Source: Sulfurovum sp. (GTDB taxonomy: Bacteria; Campylobacterota; Campylobacteria; Campylobacterales; Sulfurovaceae). From it: a DNA stretch of 7,102 bases. Of the stretch, positions 1 to 6,779 are shown in pieces (positions within the stretch are counted from its first letter, which is position 1; each line of letters opens with the position of its first letter). Location: contig DAOUPF010000064.1 of assembly GCA_030626265.1 (NCBI GenBank), forward strand, positions 1 through 7,102. The letters are read 5' to 3'. The position numbers and the translations under genes were made by a program. The notes beneath the pieces are model-generated. The model searched no databases. It was not told the DNA's origin and worked only from the letters and a program-made list of their open reading frames with translations.

Positions 1-121
1 ATATAGCAATGATAGTCATAGTATCAAAAGCCACTACTCTATCGGCTAGTGTTGGTCCAAGTAGCAATCTAACAAGTGCTAAAGACATCGCAGATACAAC
101 CAGAAAAATCAGAAAATCCAT
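1..121 (-). CDS. mrpF: Mrp-type Na+/H+ antiporter subunit F, N-terminal part (runs off left edge)
   Basis: Translating the minus strand from the ATG at 121-119 gives 40 open codons to the window edge. A hydrophobic first helix (about residues 2-16, starting MDFLIFLVVSAM) is followed by R-LLLGPTLADRVVAFDT at about residues 18-34. The GPT-x-x-DRVVA-x-D block is the hallmark of MrpF/MnhF/PhaF, a small (about 90 residue) three-helix membrane subunit of multisubunit cation/proton antiporters; related subunits occur in membrane-bound hydrogenases. The family exchanges Na+ (or K+) for H+ across the cytoplasmic membrane, but only as a complex with other Mrp subunits, which would have to lie beyond the left edge. 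The start is supported by AGGAGT eight bases upstream. It lies in the same orientation as the nuo genes but is separated from nuoN by 200 bases with a hairpin, so it probably starts its own transcript. No mrpE lies between nuoN and this gene. The motif makes the family fairly certain; the exact complex type is not. Confidence 0.82.
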   Translation of the reverse strand, partial: MDFLIFLVVSAMSLALVRLLLGPTLADRVVAFDTMTIIAI

Positions 122-129
122 CTTAAAGA

Positions 130-135
130 ACTCCT
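130..135 (-). promoter_or_regulatory. Ribosome binding site of mrpF
   Basis: AGGAGT on the minus strand sits eight bases before the ATG at 121-119. It matches the 16S rRNA 3' end well and fixes the start of a gene that is otherwise cut by the window edge. Confidence 0.7.
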
Positions 136-206
136 AGTTTTATTTATTATTTTCATCAATAGAACTGTTTATAAAATATATATAGAACAATTAATTTGAT
201 TAATTA

Positions 207-212
207 ATTATA
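207..212 (-). promoter_or_regulatory. Candidate -10 element for mrpF transcript
   Basis: A perfect TATAAT lies on the minus strand within a very AT-rich stretch (about 140-260), roughly 85 bases upstream of the mrpF start. No good TTGACA is seen 16-18 bases upstream. This would not be surprising in Campylobacterota, whose housekeeping promoters often lack a conserved -35 box and show AT-rich tracts instead. In DNA this AT-rich a chance TATAAT is quite possible, so this is only a candidate. Confidence 0.35.
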
Positions 213-274
213 ATCCTTGATTACTTTTGTTTAGCTAAAATATTGTAATAAAGTTAGAAAAAATGGAGGGAGTC

Positions 275-303
275 AAGCAGTACAAGTAAAGTTTGTACTG
301 CTT
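275..303 (-). terminator. Hairpin after nuoN, probable transcription terminator or 3' end stabiliser
   Basis: A perfect 11-bp inverted repeat (AAGCAGTACAA, 7-base loop, TTGTACTGCTT) begins 18 bases after the nuoN stop codon. Its position is where the terminator of the nuo operon is expected. The U-run is not ideal for minus-strand transcription: the stem is followed by GACTCCCTCC and a T6 run only about 11 bases later. In the plus direction the stem runs straight into TTTTATATATA, so it may work better as a terminator of plus-strand transcription or in both directions. A role in protecting the nuo mRNA 3' end, or as a binding site for a dimeric regulator, cannot be excluded. Confidence 0.5.
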
Positions 304-321
304 TTATATATATTTATAAGA

Positions 322-1839
322 TTAATATCCGCTAGAGCTTACCAAGTAAGTGACAAACTCCATGAGAGGTTGGACATATAAGATAGATAGTATAGTTGTT
401 ACTGCTAATATACCAATGATGACATTTAGAGGTCTTGATTGGTTGGCGTATACTACTGTCTCATCCTCTGATGGAGACAATAGGAACATATATACTATGA
501 GCTTCAAGTAATAGTATGCTGCTATGGCAGAATTGAGCACCATAACAATAGCTAAAACTATATACTTCATCTCATCAGTAGCTACTCCATAATCTACGAC
601 TGAGCTTATCAGATATAGCTTGCCCCAGAATAGACTAAATGGTGGAACACCTGCAAGAGAGAGCATAAATACAGCCATGATGACTGCTGCCATAGGGGAT
701 TTGCTGACCATACCTGCAAACTTGGAGAATGGGTGATCATATCTCTCGTGGTGACTCTTTTTCTTATGTCTACTTATCCATAACATTGCAAATGCACCTA
801 GATTAGTAATAAGGAAAAAGCCATAATACAAGAATATACTACTGTTTCCTTTTGTAGTACCAAGGGCGAGTGCTGCCATAACAAAACCTGCATGAGAGAT
901 AGAGCTATATGCTAGCATCCTTTTGACATCATTTTGCACTAGTGCCATCATATTGGCTAATGTCATAGTGATAACTGCTATGATGATAATGATATATGAA
1001 ACTGCTTGGATATCTAGATTGATATATACTCCAAATATACGCATAGCTACAACAACCATAGCAAGCTTAGGTACTATAGACATATAACCAGCCATAGGTG
1101 CACTAGATCCCTCATATACATCAGGTGTCCACATATGGAATGGGAATAGTGATACTTTAAATCCTACTGCAACAAGCATCAATACAACTCCGCCAAGAGC
1201 AGATATCATGAATCCTGTTTTGTCCATTTGTGACTGTAGTATCTTGGCTACTTCATATAGCTCTACTGAACCAGTCGTTGCATATATGACGGCTGAACCC
1301 ATGAGGAAGAAACCAGCTGCAAGAGCACCCATAGTGAAGTACTTGATAGCTGCTTCATGTGCTCCTCTAGTGTTGTGCATAGCTATGAGAGTATATAGAG
1401 ACAGTGACGCAGTCTCTAGACCTACAAACATCAATATAAGGTTGTCAGTAGCTACCATGAACTGGAAACCAGCTACCATAAACAAGAATAGTGCAAAGTA
1501 CTCAGGGTATGAGTACTCATGAAATCTCTTATTAGAAGCAGTAAGAGCTAGTGGTACAAAGAGCAAAGATGCTATCAATATAATCAACTGAGATACAACA
1601 GCTATACCATCTATGAGCATGAGATCAAAGAAACCTCTCTCATTGATAGCCAGACTATATGTAGCACCAAAGTCAACAAAGAGTATCAACATAGTCAATA
1701 TCACATATAGTGTCTTATCCAAGTCACTCTTGAATAGATCAATGATTAGTATCAGTAGCGCACCACCGATAGCTATCAACATTGGAGATAGTGTTATCAA
1801 GTTTAGTGATTCTAAACTTACGGAAATAGGCTCTAACAT
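322..1839 (-). CDS. nuoN: NADH-quinone oxidoreductase (complex I) subunit N
   Basis: This 505-residue membrane protein is one of the three antiporter-like proton-pumping subunits of complex I, closest to the NuoA/H/J/K end of the membrane arm. It has about 14 hydrophobic segments. Residues expected for proton transfer are visible: Glu142 in the FVGLETASLSLY motif, Lys228 in VGFKVSLFPFHMWTPDVYEG, Lys258 in IVPKLA, and Lys407 in GVPPFSLFWGKLY. The NDVKRMLAYSSISHAGF block (about 303-319) is the standard Proton_antipo_M signature. Length matches the family (about 480-510). The ATG overlaps the nuoM stop by one base (TAATG), with GGAGG seven bases upstream inside the end of nuoM, so translation is likely coupled. 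The PPFSLFWGK form of the TM12 motif differs from the more usual PPTAGFxxK, but the lysine is kept. It is the last nuo gene here, and the order (after L and M) separates it from hydrogenase or Mrp paralogues. Confidence 0.96.
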   Translation of the reverse strand: MLEPISVSLESLNLITLSPMLIAIGGALLILIIDLFKSDLDKTLYVILTMLILFVDFGATYSLAINERGFFDLMLIDGIAVVSQLIILIASLLFVPLALTASNKRFHEYSYPEYFALFLFMVAGFQFMVATDNLILMFVGLETASLSLYTLIAMHNTRGAHEAAIKYFTMGALAAGFFLMGSAVIYATTGSVELYEVAKILQSQMDKTGFMISALGGVVLMLVAVGFKVSLFPFHMWTPDVYEGSSAPMAGYMSIVPKLAMVVVAMRIFGVYINLDIQAVSYIIIIIAVITMTLANMMALVQNDVKRMLAYSSISHAGFVMAALALGTTKGNSSIFLYYGFFLITNLGAFAMLWISRHKKKSHHERYDHPFSKFAGMVSKSPMAAVIMAVFMLSLAGVPPFSLFWGKLYLISSVVDYGVATDEMKYIVLAIVMVLNSAIAAYYYLKLIVYMFLLSPSEDETVVYANQSRPLNVIIGILAVTTILSILYVQPLMEFVTYLVSSSGY

Positions 1840-3365
1840 TATTTTACCTCCCTAGTAGTTTTGCTTACCAGTATGGTGGCTTTTGCCTTTGGTGTATGTG
1901 CTTTTTCATGCATAAAGCTAGTAAGTGCTTTGACTGAGTTGTCTATAGGTACTAGAACTGGCTTAGGATATATACCTAACCAGATAACTATTGCTACTAG
2001 AGGTACTAGTGCTGTTAGCTCTTTACCATCTAAGTCCATCAATTTTTTGTTGGCATCATTAGTAACTGGTCCAAAGAATGTTCTCTTATAAAGAGTTAGC
2101 ATATATACCGCTCCTAAGATGATCGATGTACCTGCAAGAACCGTTAGTGTTGGTGATACTTTGAAAAATCCTACAAGTGAGAGGTACTCTCCTACAAAAC
2201 CTATAGTCAAAGGCAATCCAACTGAAGCCATCAGCATGATACCGTATATGAGAGCATACTTTGGCATCACGGACGCAAGACCTCCAAACTCACTCATGAG
2301 CTTGGTATGTCGCCTATCATAGATGGAACCAACGAGCAAGAACAGGGCTCCTGATACTATACCGTGAGAGAGCATCAAAAATATAGAACCTGTAATTCCC
2401 TCTGCATTCATAGCAAAAGTACCGATGATGATAACACCCATATGAGAGACTGAAGAGTAGGCAATGACCTGTTTCATATCCTCTTGGGCATATGCCACCA
2501 TAGCGGTGTATATAATCATGATGAGGGCTAGTATAGCTACAGGCATTATATATGCTACTGAGGCATCAGGGAACATCGGTAGTGAGAATCTAACAAAGCC
2601 GTATGTACCCATCTTTAGCAGTACAGCAGCTAGTATAACAGAACCTACCGTTGGTGCTTGTCCGTGAGCATATGGAAGCCATGTATGGAATGGAAACATA
2701 GGTACTTTTATAGCAAATCCTATAAAGAATGCCCAAAATAGATACTTTTCCACTTCAAATGGTAAGACTAGAGCATACCAATCAGTAATAGCAAAGCTCC
2801 ATGCTCCTGAAACTGAGTGATACACATATGCCACATATAACATACCTATAAGCATGATCAATGATCCAGCAAATGTATACAAGAAGAACTTAACAGCAGC
2901 ATAGATTCGTCTCTCTCCGCCCCATGCACCTATGATATAAAGCATAGGCACTAGTGAGAATTCCCAGAAGAGATAGAAGATAATAGCATCAAGAGATACA
3001 AAAACTCCAATCATCGCAACTTCTAGAAAAAGAAGAGTGATAATCAAGTTTTTGATATTTTTTTCTATGTTAAGAGCTATGATACCTATGAGAGTCATAA
3101 GTGTAGCCATAATGATGATAAATAGACTGATACCATCAACTGCAACATAATATGAAATTCCAAAATCAGGAACTAAAGGAATCATCTCTACAAACTGGAA
3201 ACCTGCATTGCTAGTATCAAACAGCATCCATAACCAAAGAGATAATATAAACTCTATAGAAGCCACGGCTATACCATAAACTCTGATACTATTTTTGTCA
3301 ACAAGGAAACCAAGTAGTCCTGCCACAAGAGGGAAAAAGACTAAAATACTTAAAATATTTTCCAT
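1839..3365 (-). CDS. nuoM: NADH-quinone oxidoreductase (complex I) subunit M
   Basis: This 508-residue subunit (family about 500) is the middle antiporter-like proton channel of the complex I membrane arm. It has about 14 membrane segments. Diagnostic residues: Glu135 in FYLFWEFSLVPMLYIIG, Lys220 in GFAIKVPMFPFHTWLPYAHG, Lys251 in AAVLLKMGTYGFVRF, and Glu393 in GFVGEYLSLVG, which takes the place that lysine occupies in NuoL and NuoN and marks this as a true NuoM. The QEDMKQVIAYSSVSHMG block (about 294-310) is the conserved discontinuous-helix region. The start ATG overlaps the nuoL TAA by one base (TAATG), preceded by AAGGAG about seven bases upstream. The GLPLTIGF sequence before Glu393 replaces the commoner GLPGTSGF, a family-level variant rather than a defect. 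The charged C-terminal tail (about 485-508) is rich in Lys and probably faces the cytoplasm. Nothing indicates truncation. Confidence 0.97.
   Translation of the reverse strand: MENILSILVFFPLVAGLLGFLVDKNSIRVYGIAVASIEFILSLWLWMLFDTSNAGFQFVEMIPLVPDFGISYYVAVDGISLFIIIMATLMTLIGIIALNIEKNIKNLIITLLFLEVAMIGVFVSLDAIIFYLFWEFSLVPMLYIIGAWGGERRIYAAVKFFLYTFAGSLIMLIGMLYVAYVYHSVSGAWSFAITDWYALVLPFEVEKYLFWAFFIGFAIKVPMFPFHTWLPYAHGQAPTVGSVILAAVLLKMGTYGFVRFSLPMFPDASVAYIMPVAILALIMIIYTAMVAYAQEDMKQVIAYSSVSHMGVIIIGTFAMNAEGITGSIFLMLSHGIVSGALFLLVGSIYDRRHTKLMSEFGGLASVMPKYALIYGIMLMASVGLPLTIGFVGEYLSLVGFFKVSPTLTVLAGTSIILGAVYMLTLYKRTFFGPVTNDANKKLMDLDGKELTALVPLVAIVIWLGIYPKPVLVPIDNSVKALTSFMHEKAHTPKAKATILVSKTTREVK
1846..1852 (-). 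promoter_or_regulatory. Ribosome binding site of nuoN inside nuoM
   Basis: GGGAGGT within the last codons of nuoM lies about seven bases before the nuoN ATG and is one of the strongest such sites in the window. With the TAATG junction it suggests both re-initiation and independent loading at nuoN. Confidence 0.6.
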
Positions 3366-5269
3366 TAGTTAGCTCCTTGAGTTAATTTAAATGCCAGAAA
3401 TGCAATAGCTACTAAGAGCAATGCACCTGCTGCCATCCATTTGAGATAGTCAGATAGGTTACCTGTCTGCATCCTTCGAGTATTGTCACCTGTGCTTTTG
3501 ATGATACCACCGATACCATCTACTGTAGCATCTACTATCCTCTGATCTACAACCTGCCAAGAGAACTTGGATAGGCTTGCATATGGCTTTGAAAATACTT
3601 TATCATATAAGATTGGGATATAGTATTGGTTGGAGAGTACTCTGTATGGTAGAGAATTTTCTAGTTTTTCATTTCTCTTTAGTCCTTTACCATATCTCAA
3701 GTATGCAAAGATAATACCACTAATAGCTATAGCAGAAGTTACTGCGATAAGCATCCAAGCTATATGATGTGTATGTTCACTCATCTCATAAGCAGGTAAT
3801 AGAGTAGTAGTAAATGTCTTGAAAGTATCCATAAATCCACCAAATATAACAGCTAGAGTTGCTAATGGTATCAATGCTATAAGTACATATTTTTGTACTT
3901 CATGTGGATGTGCATCTGCATCATCATACCTTTGAGTACCATGGAATGTGAGGAATACCTGTCTAAAGCTATAAAATGCAGTGAGCCCAGCAGTAATCCA
4001 CAAGATAAACCAGATACCATAAGTATGCTCATTGAAGGCAACTTCTAAAATAGTATCTTTGGAGAAGAATCCTGCTAGTGGCCAAATACCAGCTAGTGTT
4101 AATGATGCTACTCCCATATAGAGATATGTCCATCTCATTACTTTTTTTAATCCACCCATCTTGAATATATCTAGTTGATCATTCATAGCATGCATTACAT
4201 TACCAGCTCCAAGGAAGAGTAGTGATTTGAAGAATGCATGAGCTACTAGGTGAAATAGTGCTACCCAGTAAGCACCCAATCCAGCAGCGGCAAACATATA
4301 ACCTAGCTGAGAGAGTGTAGAGTATGCGATGATACGCTTCAAGTCACGATTGACCAGTGCCATAGAAGCTGCAAATATTGCTACAAAAGTACCAACAACT
4401 GCAATAAGGTAGCCCACATCTGGTATCAAGTCATATATAGGATTAGCTCGAATCACTAGATATACACCTGCTGTTACCATCGTAGCTGCATGAATCAGTG
4501 CAGATACAGGAGTTGGTCCCTCCATTGCATCTGCTAGCCAAGTATGTAGTGGAAACTGTGCTGACTTACCCATAGCTCCTATAAATAGTGTAATACCTAT
4601 CCAAAATACCAAATCATTCTCTAGAGGTCCTACTGATGCAAAGACTTCATCATACTGAAGAGTACCTAGATTCCAGTATATCAAGAAGATACCTACTAGC
4701 ATACCAAGGTCAGCAATACGGTTCATAATAAACGCTTCGTTTGCTGCCCATGATGGAGATATAGATGGGTTAATGTCTCTAGTAACATCTGGCTTGTGAT
4801 ACCAAAAACCAATCAGTAACCAAGAACAGACACCCACGCCTTCCCAACCGATAAATAGTCCTAGGAAGTTGTCACTCATCACAAGTATAAGCATTGAGAA
4901 AACAAATAGTGAGAGGTATGAGAAGAATCTGTTAAATCCTTTGTCATGCTCCATATATCCGTTAGAGTAGATATGGATGATAGTAGATATTAGTGTTACC
5001 ATAGTCATCATAGTAACAGATACTTGATCTACTATAAATCCAAATGGTATCAACATATCTCCAGCCATAATCCAGTCCATCATACGAACATGAATGGGAC
5101 CGACTGTCATAACATGATTTAATAAAATGGCAGAAGCTACAAAAGATACAAACAACAGAGCAGAAGTGACTATACCTGTGATTATATTTTTTGGGCTCAT
5201 GCCATAAAAAGCTGCAAAAATCGAGCCAACAAGTGGAGCAAATAGTGCTATGTATACTAAATTTTCCAT
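3365..5269 (-). CDS. nuoL: NADH-quinone oxidoreductase (complex I) subunit L
   Basis: This 634-residue protein is the distal antiporter-like proton-pumping subunit of complex I and carries the long lateral amphipathic helix that clamps the membrane arm. Key residues, numbered from the ATG: Glu143 in GWEGVGVCSWLLIGFWY, Lys235 in GAMGKSAQFPLHTWLADAMEGP, the NRDLKRIIAYSTLSQLGYM block at about 307-325, His and Lys in FHLVAHAFFKSLLFLGAG (about 339-356), and Lys404-Asp405 in GFFSKDTILE. The C-terminal part (about 525-610) is charged and amphipathic, followed by a last hydrophobic helix (about 612-628), as expected for helix HL plus TM16. Length is slightly over E. coli NuoL (613). Two start codons are adjacent, GTG at 5272 and ATG at 5269; the ATG is preferred because AAGGGG lies five bases before it and only two before the GTG. 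The GTG overlaps the nuoK TAG by one base; from the ATG there is no overlap, only a two-base gap. Confidence 0.96.
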   Translation of the reverse strand: MENLVYIALFAPLVGSIFAAFYGMSPKNIITGIVTSALLFVSFVASAILLNHVMTVGPIHVRMMDWIMAGDMLIPFGFIVDQVSVTMMTMVTLISTIIHIYSNGYMEHDKGFNRFFSYLSLFVFSMLILVMSDNFLGLFIGWEGVGVCSWLLIGFWYHKPDVTRDINPSISPSWAANEAFIMNRIADLGMLVGIFLIYWNLGTLQYDEVFASVGPLENDLVFWIGITLFIGAMGKSAQFPLHTWLADAMEGPTPVSALIHAATMVTAGVYLVIRANPIYDLIPDVGYLIAVVGTFVAIFAASMALVNRDLKRIIAYSTLSQLGYMFAAAGLGAYWVALFHLVAHAFFKSLLFLGAGNVMHAMNDQLDIFKMGGLKKVMRWTYLYMGVASLTLAGIWPLAGFFSKDTILEVAFNEHTYGIWFILWITAGLTAFYSFRQVFLTFHGTQRYDDADAHPHEVQKYVLIALIPLATLAVIFGGFMDTFKTFTTTLLPAYEMSEHTHHIAWMLIAVTSAIAISGIIFAYLRYGKGLKRNEKLENSLPYRVLSNQYYIPILYDKVFSKPYASLSKFSWQVVDQRIVDATVDGIGGIIKSTGDNTRRMQTGNLSDYLKWMAAGALLLVAIAFLAFKLTQGAN

Positions 5270-5271
5270 CA

Positions 5272-5574
5272 CTACCCCTTCATCACTGTAAAGTTATCTA
5301 AATCTAGAGTGCCATACTTTTTATGAAGCACAATCAATAGTCCCAAGCCAACAGCAACTTCACTAGCTGCAACTGCAACTATAAAGAAAGCAAACATTTG
5401 ACCTGAGAGGTCATTGTAATGGCTTGAGATTGCAGCAAAAGCAATATTGGCTGCATTTAGCATAATCTCTGTTGCAAAAAATAGCATCAGAAGATTTCTC
5501 CGTCTTAAAACACCTACTAACCCAATAGAAAATAGGATAGCAGATAGTATAAGGTAATGGCTAAGTCCTATCAT
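5272..5574 (-). CDS. nuoK: NADH-quinone oxidoreductase (complex I) subunit K
   Basis: This 100-residue protein is the same length as E. coli NuoK and has the three membrane helices of the family, which is related to MrpC. It sits between NuoJ/A/H and NuoN and forms part of the central proton-transfer axis. The two essential membrane glutamates are in the expected places: Glu36 in FFATEIMLNAANIAF and Glu72 in VAVAASEVAVGLGLL. The Arg24-Arg25-Arg26 cluster after helix 1 corresponds to the conserved cytoplasmic loop arginines. The ATG overlaps the nuoJ TGA by four bases (ATGA), and a purine-rich GGGGGAGAG stretch lies just upstream, so translation is coupled to nuoJ. The combination of length, residues and neighbours leaves little doubt. 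Confidence 0.97.
   Translation of the reverse strand: MIGLSHYLILSAILFSIGLVGVLRRRNLLMLFFATEIMLNAANIAFAAISSHYNDLSGQMFAFFIVAVAASEVAVGLGLLIVLHKKYGTLDLDNFTVMKG
5275..5280 (-). promoter_or_regulatory. Ribosome binding site deciding the nuoL start
   Basis: AAGGGG on the minus strand, within the last codons of nuoK, is five bases from the ATG at 5269 and two bases from the GTG at 5272. The spacing favours the ATG. Confidence 0.55.
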
Positions 5575-6134
5575 TTCTCTCCCCCTTGTGTGTCATCTGT
5601 TATATCACTCTCATCCTCTGTAGTTGAGAGGCTTACATCCATCTTTTTGCCAGCTAGTATGATACCTGCTATCATAGCAACTAGAAGCATCACTGCTGCT
5701 ACTTCAAATGGTACTAGATACTTAGTAAATAGTACTAACCCAACAGCTTGTGGGTTTGTTGCCCCCTCCGCTGATGCATATAGTCCTACTGCTCCCTCAC
5801 CAATAATAGGTGCTGAGAACATCGCAACTAGTAGTAGAGCGATTGCTCCACCTAGTGCAAATACTAACATTGAGCTACCATTTCTCTCTTTGATATCTCT
5901 AGAGGCATCAAAGAACATCATAGCAAAAGAGTAAAGTGCCATAACAGCACCAACATACACAATGAGCTGAACAACACCAAGGAAGTCAGCTCCTAGCATG
6001 AAGAATAGTCCTGATATCAGAACCATTCCTGCTGCCAAGGAGGTCATTGCATAGAGAAGATTTTTACTCATAACTGTCACCAAAAAGAGGAGTGTTATAA
6101 GTATTGAAAAGAAATAAAAAGCAATTGTTATCAT
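5571..6134 (-). CDS. nuoJ: NADH-quinone oxidoreductase (complex I) subunit J
   Basis: This 187-residue membrane protein (E. coli 184) has five predicted helices at about 3-21, 27-46, 51-74, 88-108 and 140-161. It contributes the TM3 helix whose switch between alpha and pi-bulge forms is thought to gate coupling in complex I. That helix is recognisable as GADFLGVVQLIVYVGAVMAL (about 48-67), with Tyr60 and Gly62 at the conserved bulge. The second signature, LFTKYLVPFEVAAVMLLVAM, follows at about 135-154. The C-terminal tail (about 165-187) is polar and acidic (TTEDESDITDD) and varies widely in the family. The ATG has AGGGAG five bases upstream, overlapping the nuoI stop codon; nine bases separate the two genes. 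The four-base overlap with nuoK supports the operon reading. Confidence 0.96.
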   Translation of the reverse strand: MITIAFYFFSILITLLFLVTVMSKNLLYAMTSLAAGMVLISGLFFMLGADFLGVVQLIVYVGAVMALYSFAMMFFDASRDIKERNGSSMLVFALGGAIALLLVAMFSAPIIGEGAVGLYASAEGATNPQAVGLVLFTKYLVPFEVAAVMLLVAMIAGIILAGKKMDVSLSTTEDESDITDDTQGGEK

Positions 6135-6143
6135 CTGTACTCC

Positions 6144-6767
6144 CTAATACGCTAATGGCGTTTTTTTGATATTCTCATCAGCATTTGATGAGGTAGCCCC
6201 AAATCCTGGGTACTCTTTTTGGCTTGTCAGTTTGTCTATAGGTGTCAACATATCTTCAAACAGAGAGAAGCTTGCTCTCTGCTCACTAGATGTCTCATAT
6301 CGACCACCATGTACGATAGCCAATTCTGGACAAACCTCAGCACAGTATCCACAAAAGATACAGCGACCAAAGTTGATAGTGTACTCACTAACCTCTTTTC
6401 TCTGATTCTCATCATATGCTGTCTCCATAGTGATACAGCTAGATGGACAGATTTTCTCACAAAGTCCACAACCTATACATCTATAGTTGCCACTCTCAAG
6501 CAATCTCTTCATCTCATGGATAGCACGGTATCTAGCTGATATAGGTATCTTCTCTAGAGGATACCTGATAGTGTGTGTCTCTCCACGGAAAAGTGTCCTA
6601 ACCATGATGCCAAAGGTAACTGCAAGTCCTACAAAAAGCTCACCTTTGAGTGTTCGTGAAAGGGCTTGTCTAAACTTGCCCCATCCAGTCTCTGGTGTTT
6701 TTGCGATATCTAACATACGGTAGTTTTGTCTACCTACATTTCTGTTTTTAAATTGTTCTAAGCTCAT
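6144..6767 (-). CDS. nuoI: NADH-quinone oxidoreductase (complex I) subunit I, 2x[4Fe-4S] protein
   Basis: This 207-residue peripheral subunit holds clusters N6a and N6b, the last steps before cluster N2 and quinone. Numbered from the ATG, the first motif is C97-x2-C100-x2-C103-x3-C107-P (CIGCGLCEKICP) and the second C136-x2-C139-x2-C142-x3-C146-P (CIFCGYCAEVCP); in this family the fourth Cys of each motif ligates the other cluster. An N-terminal part with a hydrophobic, membrane-associated segment (about 44-60) and the IRYPLEKIPISARYRAIH region precede them. The C-terminal tail, with LTPIDKL and a KTP near the end, resembles Campylobacter NuoI as I recall it and gives the strongest taxonomic hint here. 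A TTG at 6770 directly precedes the ATG at 6767; the ATG is preferred because AAGGGG is six bases before it. It lies ten bases after the nuoH stop codon, and the nuoJ ribosome binding site overlaps its own stop. Confidence 0.97.
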   Translation of the reverse strand: MSLEQFKNRNVGRQNYRMLDIAKTPETGWGKFRQALSRTLKGELFVGLAVTFGIMVRTLFRGETHTIRYPLEKIPISARYRAIHEMKRLLESGNYRCIGCGLCEKICPSSCITMETAYDENQRKEVSEYTINFGRCIFCGYCAEVCPELAIVHGGRYETSSEQRASFSLFEDMLTPIDKLTSQKEYPGFGATSSNADENIKKTPLAY

Positions 6768-6773
6768 CAATAT

Positions 6774-6779
6774 CCCCTT
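6774..6779 (-). promoter_or_regulatory. Ribosome binding site deciding the nuoI start
   Basis: AAGGGG on the minus strand overlaps the nuoH stop codon (TAAGGGG) and is six bases from the ATG at 6767 but only three from the TTG at 6770, favouring the ATG. Confidence 0.55.

Larger units (their letters stand above)
122..321. other. Intergenic region between nuoN and mrpF
   Basis: This is the only gap of any size in the window. It holds an 11-bp-stem hairpin close to the nuoN stop (275-303), a strongly AT-rich central part with TTAATTAATTA-like runs and a TATAAT on the minus strand, and the mrpF ribosome binding site. I see no convincing open reading frame, tRNA or other structured RNA on either strand. 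The layout fits the end of the nuo transcript followed by a separate promoter. Confidence 0.6.

Noticed and set aside
263..289. Nine-codon plus-strand frame (ATG to TAA) across the left arm of the hairpin
   Set aside because: Too short to support and without a clear ribosome binding site; chance occurrence is likely.
1208..1855. Plus-strand open frames of 80-104 codons opposite nuoN
   Set aside because: They lie fully antisense to nuoN, whose frame shows clear family motifs, and their translations have no recognisable domain or ribosome binding site.
1861..2667. Three plus-strand open frames of 67-76 codons opposite nuoM
   Set aside because: Antisense shadows of a well-supported conserved gene, with no motif or sensible context.
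322..5269. Possibility that the L/M/N-like genes are Mrp or hydrogenase antiporter subunits instead of complex I
   Set aside because: The gene order H-I-J-K-L-M-N, the NuoM-specific Glu393 and the NuoL C-terminal amphipathic extension all match complex I.
5557..5934. Plus-strand open frame of 125 codons opposite nuoJ
   Set aside because: The Ser/Thr/Ala-rich translation is typical of an antisense reading of a membrane protein gene; nuoJ on the other strand has clear motifs.
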